Below, in pieces: positions 35,269 through 44,818 of a stretch of DNA of 64,000 nt. The translations under genes and the position numbers were made by a program. The notes below the pieces were generated by a model. The model was not told the DNA's origin and searched no databases. It worked only from the letters and a program-made list of their open reading frames with translations. The stretch's first letter is position 1. Every line of letters starts with the position of its first letter. The stretch lies in assembly GCF_040276065.1 (NCBI RefSeq), contig NZ_JBELOI010000003.1:182521-246520 (forward strand), read 5' to 3'. The stretch comes from Castellaniella sp040276065. Lineage in GTDB: Bacteria > Pseudomonadota > Gammaproteobacteria > Burkholderiales > Burkholderiaceae_B.

Positions 35269-35649
35269 ATGTCGATCCGGACCATGCTCATTGCCGGCGC
35301 GCTCCTCCTCGCGCTGGGCGTCGCGGCGGGTGCTTTCGGTGCGCACGGCCTCAGACGCATCGTGTCCCCCGACCTGCTCGAGGTCTGGAAGACCGCCGTG
35401 CTGTACCAATTGATCCACGGTCTGGGCCTGCTGCTGCTCGCCGCGCTCGCCCGCTCGCTGGACGCCGGTCTGGCCACCTGGGCCGCCGGACTGATGCTGG
35501 GCGGCGTCCTGGTGTTTAGCGGCAGCCTGTATGCGTTGACCCTCTCGGGCGTGCGCGTGCTGGGCGCCATCACCCCCGTGGGCGGCGCCCTCATGATCGC
35601 CGCTTGGGCGGTTCTCGCCGTGGCGGCCTGGCGGGCCGCGCCGGGCTGA
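35269..35649 (+). CDS. DUF423 small membrane protein
   Basis: The 126-residue protein has four predicted membrane helices (segments near 7-25, 44-60, 65-85 and 95-120) and the conserved GAFGAHGL motif of DUF423 (YgdD-like) proteins. It lies 55 bp ahead of the adenosine deaminase gene. Function unknown. Confidence 0.9.
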   Translation: MSIRTMLIAGALLLALGVAAGAFGAHGLRRIVSPDLLEVWKTAVLYQLIHGLGLLLLAALARSLDAGLATWAAGLMLGGVLVFSGSLYALTLSGVRVLGAITPVGGALMIAAWAVLAVAAWRAAPG

Positions 35650-35704
35650 ATCCGGACACCCCCGCCGTGCCTATAATAGGGGCAGGTCTTTCACCGGATA
35701 TGCC

Positions 35705-36754
35705 ATGCCCACCGATTCCACCGAGGACCCGGCCGCGCTGCGCGACTGGCTGCGCGCCCTGCCCAAGGCCGAGCTGCACCTGCACATCGAAGGCACGCTC
35801 GAGCCCGAGCTGATGTTCGAGCTGGCCTCACGCAATGGCATACGCCTGCCCTATGCCGACGCGCAGGCGCTGCGCAGCGCCTACCATTTCGCCGACCTGC
35901 AATCCTTTCTCGACCTGTACTATGCCGGAGCCGGCGTATTGCGTACCCAGCGGGACTTCCACGATCTGGCCGCCGCCTACCTGGCGCGGGCGCACGCCGA
36001 CGGCGTCGTCCATGCGGAAATCATGTTCGATCCGCAGACGCACACCGCGCGCGGCGTTCCGATCGAAACCGTGTTCGCGGGCCTGGCCTCGGCCCTGCGC
36101 GAGGCACGCGACACCCTCGGCCTGACCAGCCGCCTCTTGCTGAGCTTCCTGCGCCACCTGCCCGAGGAGGACGCCCTGCGCACACTCGAGCAGGCCCTGC
36201 CGCTGCGCGAAGCCTACGCCGACCTTTGGATCGGCATAGGCCTGGATTCCGCCGAGCACGGCAATCCTCCAGAGAAATTCGCACGCGTCTACGCACGCTG
36301 CGCGGAACTGGGCTTTCGACGAGTGGCCCACGCGGGCGAGGAGGGTCCGCCTGAATACGTGCGCGGCGCCCTCGAGACGCTGGGCGTCGAGCGCATCGAC
36401 CACGGCGTACGTGCCAGCGAGGACCCGGCGCTGCTGGCCGAGCTGATTCGACGACGCATCCCGCTGACGGTATGCCCCTTGTCAAACCTCAAACTGGGCG
36501 TGGTCGACGATCTGCGCCGGCACAATCTGGCCCGGCTGCTACGCGCGGGCGTCATGGTGACGCTGAACTCGGACGACCCCGCCTATTTCGGCGGCTACGT
36601 CCTGGACAATTACACCGCCAGCGCCACGGCGCTGGACCTGGACCGCGACGAGCTGGCGACCCTGGCGGCCAACAGCCTCCAGGCGAGTTTCCTGCCGCAG
36701 GCGGACAAGGCCCGTCTGCTCGACCGCCTGGCGCGAGCGGTGGCGCGGCCATGA
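35705..36754 (+). CDS. add: Adenosine deaminase
   Basis: The protein has 349 residues of the metal-dependent amidohydrolase fold. Ligand and active-site motifs: PKAELHLHIEGT near residue 19, VAHAGEEG near 215 with the catalytic glutamate, RIDHGV, and LNSDDPAYFGGY holding the late aspartates. It deaminates adenosine (or adenine in some relatives) in purine salvage. Its TGA overlaps the ATG of the glycosylase gene by four bases. Bacterial family members of this length sometimes are adenine deaminases, which cannot be excluded. Confidence 0.92.
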   Translation: MPTDSTEDPAALRDWLRALPKAELHLHIEGTLEPELMFELASRNGIRLPYADAQALRSAYHFADLQSFLDLYYAGAGVLRTQRDFHDLAAAYLARAHADGVVHAEIMFDPQTHTARGVPIETVFAGLASALREARDTLGLTSRLLLSFLRHLPEEDALRTLEQALPLREAYADLWIGIGLDSAEHGNPPEKFARVYARCAELGFRRVAHAGEEGPPEYVRGALETLGVERIDHGVRASEDPALLAELIRRRIPLTVCPLSNLKLGVVDDLRRHNLARLLRAGVMVTLNSDDPAYFGGYVLDNYTASATALDLDRDELATLAANSLQASFLPQADKARLLDRLARAVARP

Positions 36755-37335
36755 AGACCGCAAGCCTGGAAAAGCTGCGTCACGACTTCTACGACCGCGA
36801 CGCGGTGAGCCTGGCTCAGGCCCTCATCGGCAAGCTTCTCGTCCACCACGTTGCCGACGACGCGCGCATCGGCCGCATCGTCGAGGTCGAGGCTTATCTG
36901 GGGCCCGGCGATCTGGCAGCCCATACGGCGCGCGGCCCGACCCCACGCACCCGCGCGATGTTCGGCCCGCCCGGCCACGCCTACGTCTATCTGGTCTATG
37001 GCATGCACCACTGCATGAATGTGGTGGCCGGCCCCGAGGGCAGCGGCACGGCGGTGCTGCTGCGCGCACTCGAGCCGGTCACGACATTGCCCTGCGCCAC
37101 CAACGGCCCGGGACGCCTGTGCAAGGCATTGGGCATCAGTCTGGCGCATTACGGCCAGGACTTGTGCAGCGACAGCCTGTATCTGGCCGACGATGGCCTG
37201 AGCCTGGGCTACGACATCGCGCGCGGCCCCCGGATCGGCGTGGACTACGCGGGCGAATGGGCGGCCAAGCCGCTGCGGTTCTATGCGGACGGACACCCCT
37301 GTGTCAGCCGTGCACCGGGCAAGCGCAGGCACTGA
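36751..37335 (+). CDS. 3-methyladenine DNA glycosylase (AAG/MPG family)
   Basis: The 194-residue product contains the family motifs GRIVEVEAYLGPGDLAAHT, with the catalytic glutamate, PGHAYVYLVYGMHHCMNVV and NGPGRLCKALGI. It removes alkylated purines from DNA. The ATG overlaps the adenosine deaminase stop (ATGA), so translation is coupled. Length is typical of bacterial members. Confidence 0.95.
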   Translation: MKTASLEKLRHDFYDRDAVSLAQALIGKLLVHHVADDARIGRIVEVEAYLGPGDLAAHTARGPTPRTRAMFGPPGHAYVYLVYGMHHCMNVVAGPEGSGTAVLLRALEPVTTLPCATNGPGRLCKALGISLAHYGQDLCSDSLYLADDGLSLGYDIARGPRIGVDYAGEWAAKPLRFYADGHPCVSRAPGKRRH

Positions 37336-37549
37336 GGATCGGGTCGGAAATACCGACCCCATATCCGGGCACACACGAAACACCATCGATATAGAACTGA
37401 TTTAGTACTGATCTAGCGGCATCGTCGCATATTTTCAACAATACGCATAAAAACAGACGGGTTCGCCAAAATCTTTTGATCTAGATCAATCTAGGGTTAT
37501 CCCCTATTATCTACCATGGCACATCGACGATGCATTTCGATGGTGGTCC
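37336..37549. promoter_or_regulatory. nosR upstream control region
   Basis: This 214-bp region between the glycosylase and nosR is AT-rich compared with its surroundings. It holds an FNR-type box at 37476 and, downstream of it, TATTAT/TATCTA at 37505-37513 as the likely -10 element. No other structure stands out. Confidence 0.6.
37476..37489. promoter_or_regulatory. FNR/DNR-type binding site
   Basis: TTGATCTAGATCAA is an exact match to the TTGAT-N4-ATCAA consensus for FNR/CRP-family anaerobic and nitric oxide regulators. It is 61 bases before the nosR start. It predicts oxygen- or NO-controlled expression of the nos operon. Confidence 0.8.
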
Positions 37550-39847
37550 ATGCGTTGCTTTCCCAGGTTTCTCCTCCGTTGCGGCCGCCGGCTGGCACAG
37601 GCCGCGGCAATCGCAGTCCTGTCCCTGGGCCTGTGCACCGCGCCCGCCCACGCGGCATCGCGCCTTGGCGACTTCCTGCAAACCATCGTGCCGGCGGACA
37701 TTTTCCCAGGCGCCGACCGCTTGGGCCCGCCAGAGGGCAAACCCACTGTCGCCCGAGCCTACGCGGGCGAACGCATGCTGGGCTACGTCTATCTCACGAG
37801 CGACATCGTCAATACGCGTGGCTATTCCAGCAAACCCATCGACACCCTGGTCGGCCTGTCGCTCGAGGGTGAGATCGTGGGCGCGCGGCTGGTCGAGCAC
37901 CACGAGCCCATCGTCCTCATCGGCATCCCCGAATCCAAAGTCGAAGCCTTCATCCGAGGCTACGTTGGCCTGAATTACGTGAAGGCGCCACCGCGCCCCG
38001 GCGCCCCGCCACCGGTCGACATCATCAGCGGCGCGACCGTCACCCTGATGGTGATCGGCGACAGCATCACCCGCTCGGCCTTGTCCGTCGCGCGCCAGTA
38101 CCGGATCGGTCTGGCCGGCCAGGCCGAGGCCCCGCCCCGGCCGCGCCGCGAGGTCAATACCGCGCTGGACGAGATCCAGTCCTGGGACCAGTTGCTGCAA
38201 ACCGGCGCCGTGGCGCAGATGCGCCTGACGGTCGACGCGGTCAACCGGACCTTTGCCGACACCGGCCGCCAGGGCGCGATCGAGCGCCCCGAAGCGGGCC
38301 AACCGGACGACACCTTCATCGATCTGTATGCCGCGCTGGTCAGCGTGCCCTCGATCGGCCGCAGCCTGTTGGGCGACGTGGAGTGGGCCTATCTGCGCGA
38401 CCACCTCAAGCCCGGGCAGCAGGCGATCCTGGTCGCCGGCAACGGCCCCTATTCCTTCAAGGGCTCGGGCTACGTGCGCGGCGGCATCTTCGATCGCATC
38501 GAAGTGATCCAGCAGGACGGCAGCTTCCACTTCACCGACCTGGACCATCAGCGACTGGCCGATCTGATGGCCGCGGGGGCCCCGTCGTTCAAGGAAATCG
38601 CCCTGTTCACCGTGCCCGCCAGCGCCACCTTGGACGCTGTCGAGCCCTGGCGCCTGCAGCTCCTGGTGCAACGCGTGATCAGTGTCAAGGAAAAGGCCTT
38701 CGTGACCTTCAATCTGAACTACGCCCTGCCCGACGCCTACACCCGGCCGGCCGCTCAGCAGGTCCCGGCATCCGGCGCCACCGACGCGGCGGCCTCGCTG
38801 GAGGACGACGCCCAGAGCGCCGCCCGCGACGCGGCCGAGACCGCGCCCGCGCTGTGGAAACAGATCTGGCGCGCCAAGACTGGTCAAGTCGCCACCGTGC
38901 TGGCCGCCCTGCTGCTGCTCGTGGGGGTGTTCTTTTTTCAGGACCAACTCACCAAGCGCGAGGTGTTCTACGAGCGCTTCCGCCTGGCCTTTCTCGCCTT
39001 CAGCCTGGTGTGGATCGGCTGGTACGCCCAGGCTCAGCTCTCGGTGGTCAATGTGCTGACATTCACCACCGCCCTGCGCTCCGATTTTCGTTGGGAATAC
39101 TTCTTGATGGATCCCGTAGTGTTCATCCTGTGGGTGGCCACCGCGATATCGCTGGTGTTCTGGAACCGGGGTGCCTTCTGCGGCTGGCTCTGCCCGTTCG
39201 GGGCGCTGCAAGAGCTCACCAACAAGATCGCGCGGCGGCTGCACGTGCCCCAAATCAAAGTTCCGCACGGCGTCAACACGCGTCTGGCGGGCCTCAAGTA
39301 CGTGATTTTCCTCGTGCTGTTTGGCTACTCGCTCTACGAGCTGGGGCTGGCCGAGCAACTCGCCGAGATCGAGCCCTTCAAGACCGCCATCATCCTCAAG
39401 TTCGTCCGCGACTGGCCCTTCGTGGTCTTCGCCGCGGCGCTGCTGGTGGCCGGACTGTTCATCGAGCGTTTTTACTGCCGCTACCTGTGCCCCCTAGGCG
39501 CCGCGCTGGCCATCCCGGCGCGGCTGCGCATCTTCGACTGGCTGCGCCGCTACAAAATGTGCGGCAACCCCTGCCAGCGCTGCGCAGTGGACTGCCCGGT
39601 ACAAGCCATCGCCCCCGAGGGGGACATCAATCCCAACGAGTGCATCCAGTGCCTGCACTGCCAGATGCTGTACCACCACGAACAGAAATGCCCGCACCTG
39701 CTGCAAAAGAACGCCAAGCTGCAGCGGCGTAAAGCGCCGCCGGCAGCGGCAGGCGCGGCGATACCGGGCGAGACCATTGCGCGCCGCAGCCCCACCGTAC
39801 GCCCTCGCCAACCCGGCGACGGCCAGCCAGTTTCATCGAACCCATAG
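37550..39847 (+). CDS. nosR: NosR, nitrous oxide reduction regulator / electron donor
   Basis: The 765-residue protein starts with a signal peptide (LAQAAAIAVLSLGLCTAPAHA). A periplasmic flavin domain has DIISGATVT near residue 158, the covalent FMN site. Several transmembrane helices follow from about 460. Cytoplasmic polyferredoxin motifs are CGWLCPFGAL, CRYLCPLGA, CGNPCQRCAVDCP and CIQCLHCQMLYHHEQKCP. NosR feeds electrons to NosZ and is needed for its expression. It is the first gene of the operon, with a GGTGG ribosome site three bases ahead. Confidence 0.97.
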   Translation: MRCFPRFLLRCGRRLAQAAAIAVLSLGLCTAPAHAASRLGDFLQTIVPADIFPGADRLGPPEGKPTVARAYAGERMLGYVYLTSDIVNTRGYSSKPIDTLVGLSLEGEIVGARLVEHHEPIVLIGIPESKVEAFIRGYVGLNYVKAPPRPGAPPPVDIISGATVTLMVIGDSITRSALSVARQYRIGLAGQAEAPPRPRREVNTALDEIQSWDQLLQTGAVAQMRLTVDAVNRTFADTGRQGAIERPEAGQPDDTFIDLYAALVSVPSIGRSLLGDVEWAYLRDHLKPGQQAILVAGNGPYSFKGSGYVRGGIFDRIEVIQQDGSFHFTDLDHQRLADLMAAGAPSFKEIALFTVPASATLDAVEPWRLQLLVQRVISVKEKAFVTFNLNYALPDAYTRPAAQQVPASGATDAAASLEDDAQSAARDAAETAPALWKQIWRAKTGQVATVLAALLLLVGVFFFQDQLTKREVFYERFRLAFLAFSLVWIGWYAQAQLSVVNVLTFTTALRSDFRWEYFLMDPVVFILWVATAISLVFWNRGAFCGWLCPFGALQELTNKIARRLHVPQIKVPHGVNTRLAGLKYVIFLVLFGYSLYELGLAEQLAEIEPFKTAIILKFVRDWPFVVFAAALLVAGLFIERFYCRYLCPLGAALAIPARLRIFDWLRRYKMCGNPCQRCAVDCPVQAIAPEGDINPNECIQCLHCQMLYHHEQKCPHLLQKNAKLQRRKAPPAAAGAAIPGETIARRSPTVRPRQPGDGQPVSSNP

Positions 39848-39903
39848 CCTGGGAGAGGCGGGCAGCCGTCCGCCCGAGGCTATGCAAACCCAGGGAGAGC
39901 ACC

Positions 39904-41808
39904 ATGTCTGACCACAATCCTGAGAAGCCCGGCCTGAGTCGCCGGAACTTCCTCGGCACCGCAGCGGCCTCGGGCGCCGCCGGCCTGATCGCAGGCTCGC
40001 ACCTGCCAGCCACCGCCAAGGACAAGGCCTCGGGTGGCCTGAAGGCCCATGTCGAACCCGGCGAACTGGACGAATACTATGCCTTCAACTCAGGGGGTCA
40101 GTCGGGCGAGGTCCGCATCCTGGGCCTGCCATCGATGCGCGAGCTGATGCGCATCCCGGTGTTCAATATGTGCAGCGCCACAGGCTGGGGCCGTACCAAC
40201 GAAAGCCGCAGGATCCTCACCGAAGGCCTACAGCCCGACACGCTCGAGTACGTGAAGTCCATCGGCGGCGTATTCCCGAACGGCGACGCGCACCACCCGC
40301 ACATGTCCTTCACCGACGCGACCTACGACGGCCGCTACATCTTCATCAACGACAAGGCCAACAATCGGGTGGCCCGCATCCGCTGCGACGTGATGAAGAC
40401 CGACAAGATCACTGAAATCCCCAACGCCTCCGGTATCCACGGTCTGCGTCCGCAGCGCTATCCGCGCACCGGCTACGTCTTCGCCAACGGCGAGCACATC
40501 GTGCCCCTGCCCAACGACGGCACGGTTCTGGACAATCCCAAGGACAATTACTGGGCGGTCTACACGGCGCTCGACGGCGACACCATGAAGGTCGCCTGGC
40601 AGGTCCTGGTCGACGGCAACCTGGACAACGGCGATGCCGATTACCAAGGCAAGTACTCCTTCGCGACCTGCTACAACTCGGAAAAGGGCCTGAACGTCAC
40701 CGACATGTCCTCCAACGAGCAGGACTGGGCCGTGGTGTTCGACATCAAGGCCATCGAGCAGGCCGTCAAGAGCGGCGACTACAAGGAAATGAACGGCGTG
40801 CCGGTGGTCGATGGCCGCCACGGTTCGAAATACACCCGCTATATCCCCGTGCCCAACTCGCCGCACGGCTGCAACGCCGCGCCCGACGGCATCCACGTCG
40901 TTTTCAACGGCAAGCTCTCGCCCACGGTCACGGTCATCGACGTGCGCAAGCTCGATGACCTGTTCGCCGGCAAGATCAAAGAGCGCGACGTGGTCGTGGC
41001 CGAGCCGCAACTAGGCCTGGGGCCCCTGCACACCGCCTTTGATGGCCGCGGCAACGCCTATACGACCCTGTTCATCGACAGCCAGATGGTCAAGTGGAAC
41101 ATCGACAAAGCCAGGCGCGCCTATGCGGGCGAAAACGTCGATCCGATCGTTCAGAAGCTCGACGTGCACTACCAGCCCGGCCACAACCACAGCACCATGG
41201 GCGAGACCAAGGAGGCCGACGGCAAGTGGCTGGTGTCGCTGAACAAGTTCTCCAAGGACCGCTTCCTGAACGTGGGTCCGCTCAAGCCCGAGAACGACCA
41301 GCTCATCGACATTTCGGGCGACGAGATGAAGCTCGTGCACGATGGCCCGAGCTTCGCCGAGCCGCACGACATGCTGCTGGTGCACCGCTCAAAGGTCCGT
41401 CCGGCGCACATCTGGAAGCGTGACGACCCGATGTGGGCCGACGTGCGCGAGATGGCCGCCAAGGACGGTGTCACCCTCGAGAGCGCGGCCAACGTCATCC
41501 GCGACGGCAACAAGGTGCGCGTCTACATGGTGGCTGTGGCGCCGATCTTCAGCGTGCCCAAGTTCGACGTCAACCAAGGCGACGAAGTCACCGTGATCGT
41601 CACCAATATGGAGGTGATCGAGGACTTGACGCACGGCTTCACGCTCGAGGGCTACGGCCTGGCCATGGAGATCGGACCGCAAGCGACGGCCTCGATCACC
41701 TTCACGGCCTCACGCCCGGGCGTGCACTGGTACTACTGCCAGTGGTTCTGCCATGCCCTGCACATGGAAATGGCCGGACAGATGAACGTCCTGCCGAAGA
41801 AGGCCTAA
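39904..41808 (+). CDS. nosZ: Nitrous oxide reductase NosZ, clade I (Tat-exported)
   Basis: The 634-residue precursor opens with a twin-arginine signal (LSRRNFLGTAAASGAAGLIAG). The N-terminal seven-bladed propeller supplies the histidines for the CuZ centre, for example around FPNGDAHHPHMSF. The C-terminal cupredoxin has the CuA set CQWFCHALHMEM near residues 611-622. It reduces N2O to N2 in the periplasm. A strong AGGGAGAG ribosome site precedes the ATG, and nosR lies 56 bp upstream. The Tat-type signal marks clade I, as in complete denitrifiers. Confidence 0.99.
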   Translation: MSDHNPEKPGLSRRNFLGTAAASGAAGLIAGSHLPATAKDKASGGLKAHVEPGELDEYYAFNSGGQSGEVRILGLPSMRELMRIPVFNMCSATGWGRTNESRRILTEGLQPDTLEYVKSIGGVFPNGDAHHPHMSFTDATYDGRYIFINDKANNRVARIRCDVMKTDKITEIPNASGIHGLRPQRYPRTGYVFANGEHIVPLPNDGTVLDNPKDNYWAVYTALDGDTMKVAWQVLVDGNLDNGDADYQGKYSFATCYNSEKGLNVTDMSSNEQDWAVVFDIKAIEQAVKSGDYKEMNGVPVVDGRHGSKYTRYIPVPNSPHGCNAAPDGIHVVFNGKLSPTVTVIDVRKLDDLFAGKIKERDVVVAEPQLGLGPLHTAFDGRGNAYTTLFIDSQMVKWNIDKARRAYAGENVDPIVQKLDVHYQPGHNHSTMGETKEADGKWLVSLNKFSKDRFLNVGPLKPENDQLIDISGDEMKLVHDGPSFAEPHDMLLVHRSKVRPAHIWKRDDPMWADVREMAAKDGVTLESAANVIRDGNKVRVYMVAVAPIFSVPKFDVNQGDEVTVIVTNMEVIEDLTHGFTLEGYGLAMEIGPQATASITFTASRPGVHWYYCQWFCHALHMEMAGQMNVLPKKA

Positions 41809-41814
41809 GCCGCC

Positions 41815-43095
41815 ATGACGCGTGCGTCCTTCGGACTCGGCACCCAGCTGGGCCTGGCCGCCCTCATGGCGGCCTGGAGCGCGCACGCCGCCCAGATCGA
41901 CGTCGCCCCAGGCCACGACCTGAGGGCGGCGATCACGGCGGCGGCGCCGGGCGACATCCTGCGCCTCGCGCCAGGCGACTACCCCGGCAACATCGTGATC
42001 GACAAGCCACTGACGCTGCTCGGTCCGCAGGACCGGTCCGCCCGCCTCATCGGGGAACGCACGGGCCGCACGGTGTGGATCCAGTCGGCCGACGTCGCGC
42101 TGCGGCATCTGACCATCCGTCATTCGGGCCTGAGCCTACCCGACATGGACGCGGGCGTGTTCCTCGACAAGACCGCCGAACGCGCGCGGATCGAGGACAA
42201 CGACATCATCGACAACTCTGTCGGCGTCTACCTGTGGGGCGCCCGGGATGCACTGGTGCGCGGCAACCGCATCGTCGGCAACACCGGCCTGCGCGTCAAC
42301 GAGCGCGGCAACGGCATCACGGTGTGGAACGCACCGGGCTCGCGGGTCCTGGACAACGACATCTCAGAAGGCCGCGACGGCATTTTTTCAAACAACAGCC
42401 GCCAGAATCTTTTTCGAGGCAACCGCTTCAGCCGGCTGCGCTATGCGGTGCACTACATGTACACCAACGACAGCGAGGTCAGCGGCAATATATCGGTGGG
42501 CAACGAGATCGCCTACGCCATCATGTTCTCGGAAAATCTCGTCGTCACCGACAACATCGCCATCGACAGCGCTCACCAGGGCCTGATGCTCAATGCCGCC
42601 AACAAATCCACGATCGAGGGCAATGTGATCGACCGCGCTGAAAAATGCGTCTTCATCTATAACGCCAATTTCAACCGCATCGCGCACAACCACTTCCACA
42701 ACTGCCAGATCGGCGTGCACTACACGGCCGGTGCCCAGGGCAACGTCATCAGCGCCAACGTCTTTGCGGACAACCAGAACCAGGTCAAGTACGTCGGTAC
42801 GCGCTACCTCGAATGGTCCGCCGATGGGCGCGGCAATTACTGGAGCGACCACAGCGCCTTCGACCTGGATGGCGACGGCATCGGCGACACCGCCTACCGT
42901 CCCAACAGCATCATCGACCAAGTGCTGTGGCGCGCGCCGGGCGCGCGCCTGCTGCTCAACAGCCCCGCCGTCTCCATCGTGCGCTGGGCCCAATCACAAT
43001 TCCCGGCGATCCTGCCCGGCGGCGTGATCGACAGCGCGCCCCTGATGGCCATGCCGCGCACGGCCACCTGGGAAAAACTCAAGGACCTGCCATGA
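41815..43095 (+). CDS. nosD: NosD, periplasmic copper-site maturation protein
   Basis: The 426-residue protein has a cleavable signal peptide (LAALMAAWSAHA) and a right-handed beta-helix of CASH repeats, seen as recurring G-N-x-I/V and D-N-x-I units. It works with the NosFY ABC transporter to assemble the copper centres of NosZ. It starts 6 bp after nosZ and overlaps nosF by four bases. Confidence 0.96.
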   Translation: MTRASFGLGTQLGLAALMAAWSAHAAQIDVAPGHDLRAAITAAAPGDILRLAPGDYPGNIVIDKPLTLLGPQDRSARLIGERTGRTVWIQSADVALRHLTIRHSGLSLPDMDAGVFLDKTAERARIEDNDIIDNSVGVYLWGARDALVRGNRIVGNTGLRVNERGNGITVWNAPGSRVLDNDISEGRDGIFSNNSRQNLFRGNRFSRLRYAVHYMYTNDSEVSGNISVGNEIAYAIMFSENLVVTDNIAIDSAHQGLMLNAANKSTIEGNVIDRAEKCVFIYNANFNRIAHNHFHNCQIGVHYTAGAQGNVISANVFADNQNQVKYVGTRYLEWSADGRGNYWSDHSAFDLDGDGIGDTAYRPNSIIDQVLWRAPGARLLLNSPAVSIVRWAQSQFPAILPGGVIDSAPLMAMPRTATWEKLKDLP

Positions 43096-43991
43096 CCGCG
43101 CCCCATCTCCAGCTCCGGGACGCCAGCAAGATCTACGGCCGCCAGCGCGCGGTGGACGGCGTCACGCTGGCCGTGCATCCGGGCGAATGCGTCGTGCTGA
43201 CCGGCCACAACGGCGCCGGCAAGAGCACCCTCATCAAACTGATCCTCGGCCTCATCCATCCCGACGCGGGCGAGGTGTCGCTGCTGGGACACCCGGCGAC
43301 GAGCCGCGGCGCGGCGCGCAGCCGCCGCCACGTCGGCTACCTGCCCGAGACCGTGGCCCTGCACCCCTCGCTGACCGGCGCCGAGACCCTCGCCTTCTAC
43401 GCCCGCCTCAAGGGCCTGCCGACCGATGGCAACGGCGCGCTGCTCGCGCGCGTGGGCATTGCCCAGGCCGCCGACCGCCGGGTGGGCGGCTATTCAAAGG
43501 GCATGCGCCAGCGGCTCGCGCTCGCGCAGGCGCTGCTGGGCGGACCCCGCGTCCTGCTGTTGGACGAACCCACCACCGGCCTGGATCCGGCCTCGCGCCT
43601 GCTGTTTTACGAAATCGTGCGTGAGCTGCGCGAGGCGGGGGCCGGCATCCTGCTGAGCACACACGCCCTGGCAGAACTCGAGGGCCAGGCCGACCGGGTG
43701 GTCGTGATGCGCGAGGGCCGCAAGATCGCCGACGGCACGATGGGCGAGCTGCGGCGCAGCGCCGACTTGCCGGTGCGCATCCGCGTGACGCTGCGTGCCG
43801 ACGGCCCGAACCAGGTCCCGCCCGGCTGGCGGCGCCTCGGGCCCACGCGGCTCGAGCGCAGCTGCGCCGAACGCGACAAACTCGCCGAGCTGCGCGGGGC
43901 GCAAGCCCTCGAAGGCCTCGAGGACCTCGAGATCGAGACCCCGGGCCTCGACGAGATGTACGCCCACTTCCTTCGCAGGGACGACTCATGA
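43092..43991 (+). CDS. nosF: NosF, ABC transporter ATPase for NosZ maturation
   Basis: The 299-residue protein has Walker A GHNGAGKST near residue 36, signature YSKGMRQRLALAQAL and Walker B VLLLDEPTTGLD with the switch histidine in LSTHAL. It powers NosDFY maturation of the copper centres. Start and stop overlap nosD and nosY by four bases each (ATGA). Confidence 0.96.
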   Translation: MTAPHLQLRDASKIYGRQRAVDGVTLAVHPGECVVLTGHNGAGKSTLIKLILGLIHPDAGEVSLLGHPATSRGAARSRRHVGYLPETVALHPSLTGAETLAFYARLKGLPTDGNGALLARVGIAQAADRRVGGYSKGMRQRLALAQALLGGPRVLLLDEPTTGLDPASRLLFYEIVRELREAGAGILLSTHALAELEGQADRVVVMREGRKIADGTMGELRRSADLPVRIRVTLRADGPNQVPPGWRRLGPTRLERSCAERDKLAELRGAQALEGLEDLEIETPGLDEMYAHFLRRDDS

Positions 43992-44818
43992 ACGCCATCC
44001 TCATCATCATCCGCAAGGAAATCCGCGATGGCCTGCGCAACCGCTGGGTCCTGGCCGTCACGCTGCTGCTGGCCATGTTCGCGCTCTCACTGGGCTTTCT
44101 AGGCAGCACCCCCACCGGCACCGTCAAAGTGGACCCCCTGACGGTGACCGTGGTCAGCCTCTCGAGCCTGTCGATCTTTCTGGTACCACTGATCGCCATG
44201 CTGCTGTCCTACGACGCCATCGTGGGCGAGATCGACCGCGGCACCATGAACCTGCTGCTCAGCTACCCGGTCGCCCGCTGGCAGGTGATCGTCGGCAAGT
44301 TCTGCGGCCATCTGTCCATTCTGGCGCTGGCCACGACCGGCGGCTACGGTCTGGCGGGGATCGCGCTGCAGCTGGCCCACGGCGGACTGGACTTTTCGGC
44401 CTGGACGCCGTTCGCGCTCCTGATCGCCGCGAGCATTCTGCTGGGCGCCGGCTTCCTGTCCCTGGGCTACCTCATCAGCACCCTGGTCCGCGAGCGCGCG
44501 ACCGCGGCCGGGATCGCCATCGGCGTCTGGCTGTTTCTGGTCGTGATCTACGACATGGCCTTGCTTGGCGTTCTGGTGGCCGACCAAGGCAGGATCATCA
44601 CCGCGCCGCTGCTCAATATCCTGCTGTTGCTCAATCCCACCGACGTCTACCGCCTGATGAACCTGACCGGCTACGAGAATATCGCCATGTTCGCCGGCAT
44701 GGCGGGGCTGAGCCAGCAGGCCAAACTGTCGATGCCCACGCTGCTGCTGGCCCAGCTTCTCTGGATCGCCGTGCCTTTTGCCCTGGCCGCCCTGAGCTTC
44801 AAGAGGAAGTCCCTATGA
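43988..44818 (+). CDS. nosY: NosY, ABC permease for NosZ maturation
   Basis: The 276-residue protein is an ABC-2 type permease with six predicted membrane helices, beginning MNAILIIIRKEIRDGLRNRW. It forms the membrane part of NosDFY. It overlaps nosF and nosL by four bases. Confidence 0.95.
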   Translation: MNAILIIIRKEIRDGLRNRWVLAVTLLLAMFALSLGFLGSTPTGTVKVDPLTVTVVSLSSLSIFLVPLIAMLLSYDAIVGEIDRGTMNLLLSYPVARWQVIVGKFCGHLSILALATTGGYGLAGIALQLAHGGLDFSAWTPFALLIAASILLGAGFLSLGYLISTLVRERATAAGIAIGVWLFLVVIYDMALLGVLVADQGRIITAPLLNILLLLNPTDVYRLMNLTGYENIAMFAGMAGLSQQAKLSMPTLLLAQLLWIAVPFALAALSFKRKSL

